Positions 60,501 through 64,000 of a stretch of 64,000 nucleotides of DNA are shown here, piece after piece. The notes under the pieces are model-generated. The model did no database searches. It was not told the origin of the DNA and was given only the letters and a program-made list of their open reading frames with translations. The stretch is from Spisula solida. Its lineage: Eukaryota > Mollusca > Bivalvia > Venerida > Mactridae. A program made the position numbers and the translations under genes. The number at the start of each line of letters is the position of its first letter. Position 1 is the first letter of the stretch. The stretch covers positions 41,172,601-41,236,600 of the forward strand of contig OX365948.1 in the NCBI GenBank assembly GCA_947247005.1, read 5' to 3'.

Positions 60501-63004
60501 AACAATGTATCTGTTTTGAGATGCCAACTTTCAGAGTCTTGTCTCCCATGGAAATTATCTCAAAGACACATGACCGTATTTGAGATTTATCTCAACTCAG
60601 ATTGAGATGCTTCCGAAGATCGGGGTCTGATTGAGCCACTTTAGTATGTCATGGTCTGAGTCAAACACACAATCTCTAGTTCTTATGACCGATATTCAAA
60701 TCATGTGACCACAAGACCATGGATCAAGATTATTGTGATTTTCAGCCAATGATCATAATTATAGCATATTGACATTAAACTCAACTTTTGTTATATGTTG
60801 GGACGGCAGTTTTCAAATACATTTCAAAACGACAATTAAAATCAGACAGGGAAGGCAGCAAAGATTATGTTTAAAGGCACAAAAAACAACGTAAACATTG
60901 CTAGCTCGGCATGAAAGTGACTCTGGTAAAAATGAAGAATACAGTCAGATCTCGATATAACAACACCCGATATACTGACAAATTCATTATACTGACATCA
61001 AATTTGGGGACAAAAGTATTAAAATGCTATTTATATCCATTCAGTATACTGACATATTCGTTACAACGACATTTTTGTTGGAAACCAACAGCGTCGTTGT
61101 ATCGAGATGTGACTGTAATAAGATTTGATAACTTTTGATTGCTTATGTAAGTTCAAATAGAAGTAATTTATTTTCTTACCCTTTGAATGTGGAAGGTACG
61201 AATTGTGTAAGTCGCCAGTTCAGCGACGTCAACAAGCAACACATGCATGAGGCCGTAAGTCTCGGCACCGCGACCTGGCCAATACTGATCACATTTTATA
61301 CGTGATCTTTCTTCTAGTTTTGTCATCATAACAATTGTAGCACATCTCTGTTCCCACACCATTCTCCAGAAGTCTCCGAATGTTTCTGGTAATGGTCCCT
61401 GAAATAATGAAACTATCTTGTTGAAAATTATCCCAGAAAGATGATCACTTAAATGTTTGAGATAAATATAACTCGATTATTCAGGGTAGGCATCTGTTTA
61501 CATAACATTGTGTACAGTATAGTCCGCCCAGGATAATGTGATGTTTACAAACATGAATCGGTTTGGTCAACTGTGGCAAAATTGGTTTTACAAATCACTT
61601 AAATAAACAGATAAGGTCAGTATTGTTCTCAAATCATCACTGATAATTGGTGCGCATAATTGTAATCCACCTTTGAGGAATATACCAAATTTTCCCGCCT
61701 ATCACATTATCCTGGGCGCACTATAACATTGCAATTTCTCTTATTTTGGTTGAAATTATGTGTATGTGGCTTAGTGAATAATGTATTGGTTTTCGCCGCA
61801 TTTTTCTCCAATTAAAATGTCTAAAACAATAAAAATACAATGTTATGATATTGCTATGTTTGTATATAAGTGACAGATCTGAATAAATGGACTGTATCAA
61901 CCTATTTTTCAATATTACAACCAGAAGGTCTTTTTCAAGAGCTAAAATTACCATTTTTCACAATTACAAACGTTTTGTATTCATGTAACATGTTTCATGT
62001 TTTATCTTAACAATGATTTAGGAACATGGACATCTTTTCATCAATTTCGTTAAGTGAACTTTTACAATTTCCATTTGAAATTCTAGAAAATTCCGGGATA
62101 TACATTGGAAGTAAACAAAAGAGAATTTTTCATGGATTTTGATAATGAACTTGACAACAAAATCCCCCAGGACTAACAGATTTCTTTTGAAGAATCAAGA
62201 ATAAATATTTAACACCAAGACAACTAAAATCCAATTTTGTGGGGGGGGGGTGTTGAGATGTTACAATACATTACACCATACAGTACAGGTTCTAATCCCA
62301 AGTATTGTAACATAGATATCAAGCTGTAATACCATACAGATTCACTTATAAGACGAGAATTTGAGAGTCAGAATTCACGTTCAATGAGGGGGGTCCGTCT
62401 TATAAGCCTAGCCTACATGAAAATTAAAAAAAAATCTTGGTTTTGCACGAGAGTCTAAGCAAAAACCTCAGAATGCGCACACATTGTTGGGGGCCCGTCT
62501 TACACGCCAAGAGAGTACCGGTATGTACGGTATAAACAACAAAACCTATACCTTATTTGTTACAAACAAAAAAACCTATACCATACCTGTGTAGCAATAT
62601 AAGCATTTTGTTTTCGGTATCCATCCATGTAATTAGCGTTTATATAATCACTACCAGAAATTCCATCCATTGGCTGTAGTATAACTCTTGAGTGATCATA
62701 CGCAATCACGTTAGCGTAACGATTCTTAGGTTTATTGTACTCCAAGTTTGAATTATCCCACGTAAACTGTTGTCCTGGTTCAATAGATTCATATTCTTGT
62801 CCGAATTTCAGGTTATCAGCAGATTTTAGCGATTCTATATGTTCGGCTAACATGTGTATCGGTATCGGCGGATGACTTATCATCGCCGGGGTCTGGTAAT
62901 GTTGTCGTCGTAGCTCTACCGGATCTGTTGGATGTGGAGGGAGATTATCGACGATCAATTTACTGGTTGGTTCTGGCGCTTTTTCCTTTCTTGTTGACTT
63001 TCTC
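51439..63004 (-). CDS. Lar: LAR-type (type IIa) receptor protein tyrosine phosphatase, last 11 coding exons (5' part outside window)
   Basis: Eleven exons on the minus strand join in phase into 622 codons plus a stop: 62587-63004, 61180-61398, 59588-59742, 58507-58792, 56886-56979, 55780-55856, 54862-54996, 53756-53881, 53157-53311, 52301-52436 and 51439-51507. Every junction has AG/GT borders. The product starts just inside the membrane (RKSTRKEK) and runs through two tandem PTP domains. D1 has KNRY, WPDHG and [10 protein letters not shown], so it should be the active phosphotyrosine phosphatase. D2 has KNRL and WPEQG but keeps [10 protein letters not shown], the pattern of the near-inactive regulatory D2 of LAR, PTPRD and PTPRS. 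The family acts at the plasma membrane in axon guidance and synapse or cell adhesion. Transmembrane, fibronectin and Ig exons must lie beyond 64000. No frameshift or stop is seen. A close type IIa paralogue is the only real alternative. Confidence 0.95.
51590..51770. repeat. Direct duplicate of about 88 bp in LAR intron
   Basis: ATTGTGTAAGCAATATTCTC then ACATAATTTTGAATCAGC occurs at about 51638 and 51711. Confidence 0.8.
52030..52135. repeat. 30-bp tandem repeat, about 3.5 copies
   Basis: ATCAACCCATGTCAAGGGCC then GCCACTTGCC repeats with single-base differences, in the last LAR intron. Confidence 0.92.
52301..52436 (-). CDS. Lar: LAR exon: PTP D2 P-loop remainder
   Basis: 136 bp. One base completes the Ser, then [20 protein letters not shown] and [13 protein letters not shown] follow. 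The CX5R loop of D2 is intact even though the two other catalytic positions are lost. The donor GTAAGT follows the Q-loop Glu. Confidence 0.95.
52681..52980. repeat. 21-bp minisatellite, 14 units, in LAR intron
   Basis: CTCTGTAGAGGTTGCACTCC plus A; variants carry GATG or GTTT in place of AGGT. The order of variants over units 3-8 (E,D,E,D,E,E if read as codons) is repeated in units 9-14, a 126-bp higher-order duplication. Multiple-of-three length produces long open frames on both strands. Confidence 0.95.
53157..53311 (-). CDS. Lar: LAR exon: PTP D2 WPE loop and start of D2 P-loop
   Basis: 155 bp, 51 codons plus two bases. It contains [20 protein letters not shown]: Glu replaces the general-acid Asp of the WPD loop, the second inactivating mark of D2. 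It ends ITVHC plus AG, splitting the same Ser codon as the D1 exon at 59588-59742. Confidence 0.95.
53312..53755. other. LAR intron, nothing recognised
   Basis: AT-rich intronic sequence; a short fragment near 53630-53720 resembles the end of the GGGGGCATA family (AGACACGTCCAAAGCAA). Confidence 0.4.
53756..53881 (-). CDS. Lar: LAR exon: PTP D2, EKCHQYWP segment
   Basis: 126 bp, 42 codons, phase 0. It begins [18 protein letters not shown] and continues with [20 protein letters not shown]. The acceptor is TTTTTACAG; the donor is GTATGT after AGA. Confidence 0.95.
54081..54152 (-). tRNA. tRNA-derived sequence (tRNA pseudogene or SINE head)
   Basis: On the minus strand a 72-nt tRNA-like order is seen: GCCTCTG acceptor, TAGCTCAGTAGTTAGAGC D-arm (A box), CCGGGTTCAAATACCGG T-arm (B box), and TGGAGGC closing the acceptor with two wobble pairs. 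The anticodon stem CTTGT/TCTGG does not pair and position 33 is not T. The internal promoter looks preserved, but this is not a working tRNA. Confidence 0.7.
54288..54557 (-). mobile_element. Dispersed element of the 11372 family, inverted copy 3
   Basis: GCGTTCAATAAACGCTTATG then CCCCCTGTGGAAGCC at the left and TATCGATAGGGGGGCATAAA at the right. Contains CAATTTGGGTTAACCAGGAC and GGTGATACAGGCGTG, as in copy 1 in reverse. Confidence 0.8.
54862..54996 (-). CDS. Lar: LAR exon: PTP D2, ATQGPL to LREMGR
   Basis: 135 bp, exactly 45 codons, phase 0. It includes [20 protein letters not shown] and [11 protein letters not shown], which are close to invariant in type IIa D2 domains. The acceptor is TTTCCAG and the donor GTAAGT. 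Confidence 0.95.
55490..55711. mobile_element. Short element with ATCTCCCACA / TGTGGGAGAT ends
   Basis: ACATCTCCCACAAAATGCAA at the left, AATATATGTGTGGGAGATAT at the right. A related body, split by another element, is at about 56270-56735. Confidence 0.65.
55780..55856 (-). CDS. Lar: LAR exon: PTP D2, [11 protein letters not shown] segment
   Basis: 77 bp. Two bases complete the Tyr of the upstream exon, then [20 protein letters not shown] and ASFIN follow. It is bounded by TTTTACAG and GTAAGA and joins in phase on both sides. Confidence 0.93.
56270..56735. mobile_element. Second copy of the 55490 element, split by a MITE
   Basis: Shares CATTGTGACATCCAT (here TTTGTGACATCCAT) and the end TATGGGAGACATAATTAT with 55490-55711. 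The left end is diverged. The MITE at 56426-56665 interrupts it. Confidence 0.55.
56426..56665. mobile_element. 240-bp MITE, CCGGCCCCGATCTCCCGAA ends, copy 1
   Basis: Left CCGGCCCCGATCTCCCGAAA then CATCTCA; right TGAGATGCTTCGGGAGATCG then GGCCCCGG. ACAT lies on both sides (56422-56425 and 56666-56669), a possible target duplication. Copy 2 is at 60371-60628. Confidence 0.85.
56886..56979 (-). CDS. Lar: LAR exon: start of PTP D2
   Basis: 94 bp, 31 codons plus one base. It reads [20 protein letters not shown], then [11 protein letters not shown]. Position KNRL replaces the KNRY phosphotyrosine-loop Tyr of D1. This substitution is characteristic of the catalytically weak D2 of LAR-family phosphatases (family knowledge). 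Confidence 0.93.
56980..58506. other. LAR intron, mostly featureless
   Basis: AT-rich. Near 57660-57760 the words TACTAAATTAAGTAAG and TTACTTAATTAAGTAAGGAC form a short direct repeat. Nothing else is supported. Confidence 0.4.
58507..58792 (-). CDS. Lar: LAR exon: PTP D1 P-loop remainder, Q-loop and D1-D2 linker
   Basis: 286 bp. The first base completes the P-loop Ser, then [13 protein letters not shown] gives the arginine of CX5[17 protein letters not shown] carries the Q-loop glutamine that activates water in the second catalytic step. The tail ([13 protein letters not shown], then TGMELEFK) is the short linker to D2. The acceptor is TTTTACAG and the donor GTTAGT. Confidence 0.95.
59326..59572. 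mobile_element. Small TIR element with TACAGTAAAAT ends
   Basis: TACAGTAAAATCATTAATAT at the left and AACAATTTTACAGTA at the right. The end type (TACAGTAAA) is the same as at 41172-41350. It lies in a LAR intron just before exon 59588-59742. Confidence 0.6.
59588..59742 (-). CDS. Lar: LAR exon: PTP D1 WPD loop and start of P-loop
   Basis: 155 bp, 51 codons plus two bases. It contains [19 protein letters not shown]; the Asp of WPD is the general acid, present here as expected for a catalytic domain. It ends VICHC plus AG, so the Ser of the [10 protein letters not shown] signature is split by the intron. The D2 exon at 53157-53311 has exactly the same length and split. Confidence 0.95.
60371..60628. 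mobile_element. MITE copy 2, CTGGCCCCAATCTCCCGAAG ends
   Basis: Same family as 56426-56665; right end TGAGATGCTTCCGAAGATCG then GGGTC. Internal sequence CAACTCAAATTGAGATTTT is itself palindromic. Confidence 0.8.
60942..61115. mobile_element. 174-bp pogo-like MITE at TA
   Basis: CAGTCAGATCTCGATATAAC at the left, GTTGTATCGAGATGTGACTG at the right (about 20 of 23 paired), flanked by TA at 60940-60941 and 61116-61117. The end resembles that of the 723-bp element at 20395. It lies about 65 bp before LAR exon 61180-61398. Confidence 0.8.
61180..61398 (-). CDS. Lar: LAR exon: PTP D1 middle
   Basis: 219 bp, phase 0 at both ends, 73 codons. It reads [18 protein letters not shown], then [19 protein letters not shown], the conserved core of D1 that precedes the WPD loop. 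It ends HIQR. The acceptor is TATTTCAG and the donor GTAAGA. The match to type IIa PTP D1 is continuous with both neighbouring exons. Confidence 0.95.
61518..61725. mobile_element. 208-bp MITE, TAGTNCGCCCAGGATAATGTGAT ends
   Basis: TATAGTCCGCCCAGGATAAT then GTGAT at the left is matched by ATCACATTATCCTGGGCGCA then CTATA at the right, 24 of 25 positions. Confidence 0.88.
61730..61893 (+). repeat. Dispersed repeat copy 3 of the 4495/40905 family
   Basis: Begins right after the MITE above; TTGCAATTTCTCTTATTTTG, TGGCTTAGTGAATAATGTATT and ACAATGTTATGATATTGCTA. Confidence 0.75.
62225..62545. other. LAR intron with a G-run and a GTCTTATA-type repeat fragment
   Basis: A run of 10 G at 62240. From 62340 to 62530 the words ACTTATAAGACGAG, CCGTCTTATAAGCC and CCGTCTTACACGCC are partly self-complementary and look like ends of a small element. 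Confidence 0.45.
62587..63004 (-). CDS. Lar: LAR exon: juxtamembrane region and start of PTP D1
   Basis: 418 bp, 139 codons plus one base that completes a codon from the upstream exon. It opens with the basic juxtamembrane stretch [13 protein letters not shown], then [10 protein letters not shown] and ISHPPIPI, the family's wedge region. The first D1 motifs follow: the phosphotyrosine loop [15 protein letters not shown] with its key Tyr, and [12 protein letters not shown]. It ends at YIATQ. The acceptor is TTACAG and the donor GTATGG on the minus strand. The next upstream exon, expected to carry the transmembrane helix, was not found between 63005 and 64000. Confidence 0.95.
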
Positions 63005-63014
63005 CTGTAATTCG

Positions 63015-63215
63015 TAAAATTTTATAAGTGAAGAATTTATTATTATATGTGAAGAATTTATTATATGTGAAGAATTTATTATTATATGTGAAGATTTTGA
63101 ATTTATTATTATATGTGAAGATTTTTTTTATTTATGTGAGAATATTTGAATCTTTTTTATACATGAATAATTTTTTTACATGTGAATAATTTTTTTCATA
63201 TGTGAAGCATCAAAT
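63015..63215. repeat. Low-complexity TATGTGAAGAATTTATTAT repeat
   Basis: TGTGAAGAATTTATTAT recurs about seven times with decay, just upstream (minus sense) of the first LAR exon in the window. Confidence 0.8.
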
Positions 63216-63289
63216 ACTGACGGTTATTTTAAGCACTTATTCAAAATAAAAGCTCCGCGAGTCGCAAGTGTCGCCTGACGAAATGCACA

Positions 63290-64000
63290 TTTGTCATGGA
63301 AAACTATCCAGTATTGGGCTACATATCAGACTCACGAGAGTTCTCTAGTCATCTGAACTAAAAACGACAAAGTGATGCTCTGGACAAAAAAATGTCCTGA
63401 TAAAATCAATCTGAAGGGTATCATTCAAACACTACACAAGCTAGAGTTATGATTCTTGCGCACTGCACTTCATGTCACAGCAAAGAAACATGCATTCCTA
63501 TTTTTGAGTCATTAATAGTTATGGTGACAAAGTTATGCCACGGACAAGAAATGCTTATAAAATCAATCAAAGGGAAAAAATTGAAAAATGGCACAAGGTA
63601 GAGTTACGGTTCTTGTGTACTGCACTTGGATTTTTGGTAAGAAACATGCATACCAAGTTTCAAGTCATTCAACCTCATGGTGACAAAGTTATCCTCCGGA
63701 CAAGAAATGCTCAAATTAAATCAATCTAAGGGGAATAATTAAAAAACGATGCAAGACAGAGTTATGGTTCTTGTGCACTGCATTTCGGCTTATTGCAAGA
63801 AACATACATACAAAATCTTGAGTCATTTGAACTTAAGGTGACAAAGTTATGCTCCAGACAAGAAATGCTCTAATAAAATCAATCAAAGGGAAATAATTCA
63901 AAAACTATGACAGGTAGAGTTATGGTTCTTGCGCACTGCACTCCGGCTTATTGCAAGAAACATGCCTATCAATTCTTGAGTCATTTGAACGTAAGGTGAC
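63290..64000. repeat. Tandem repeat, about 158-bp unit, running off the window
   Basis: GACAAAGTTATGCTCCGGAC then AAGAAATGCT recurs at about 63369, 63527, 63682 and 63839, each followed by AAATCAATC..AGGG, GAGTTATGGTTCTTG and AAGAAACATGCATACCAA. It lies in the next LAR intron. Confidence 0.88.

Overview
The window looks like a marine bivalve genome, probably a heterodont clam or relative. It is AT-rich, gene-poor and full of short intron-separated exons. It carries dispersed repeats I associate with bivalve genomes: elements ending in GGGGGCATA, a GAGGGCCC...GGTCGCTCACCTG element, and CCGT/GGAC tetranucleotide runs inside transposon-like units. The species call is inference; the eukaryotic intron structure is read directly.

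Layout. 1-13.9 kb holds no gene I can support; it consists of diverged tandem repeats (about 170, 293, 88 and 150 bp periods), a hairpin element and TIR elements. 13.97-21.6 kb (+) contains five consecutive exons of the first nucleotide-binding domain of an ABCA-class transporter, all with damaged reading frames: an intron-bearing pseudogene whose introns are packed with transposon remnants, some nested. 22.3-38 kb is a repeat complex. A roughly 1.1 kb non-repetitive segment plus a 46-bp minisatellite occurs twice. The first minisatellite block is split by a 1.5-kb TIR element that itself carries twelve 110-bp tandem units. The second is expanded to more than 10 kb, with higher-order repeats and a distal sub-array that carries an internal ATC microsatellite. 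One duplicate contains a 602-bp mariner-type element and the other preserves its exact empty TA site.

38.3-39.6 kb is another repeat element. 39.95-43.4 kb (+) contains the decayed exons of a protein I assign from family memory to DUF6589. 43.6-45.2 kb is a dispersed element with tandem tRNA-like B-box units. 45.2-51.4 kb is non-coding with small minisatellites and hairpins and probably includes the 3' untranslated region of the next gene.

51.44-63.00 kb (-) is the one clearly intact gene: the last eleven coding exons of a LAR-type (type IIa) receptor protein tyrosine phosphatase. They encode 622 residues, nearly the whole cytoplasmic part, with an active-looking D1 domain and a D2 domain with the usual inactivating substitutions. 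All eleven exons join in phase without a single break, which argues that the breaks in the ABCA and DUF6589 copies are real decay rather than poor sequence. The upstream exons (transmembrane and extracellular) lie beyond position 64000.

I did not find a coherent new multi-gene system. The most unusual content is the modular minisatellite/segmental duplication complex, the dated series of transposon insertions, and the decayed DUF6589 gene.
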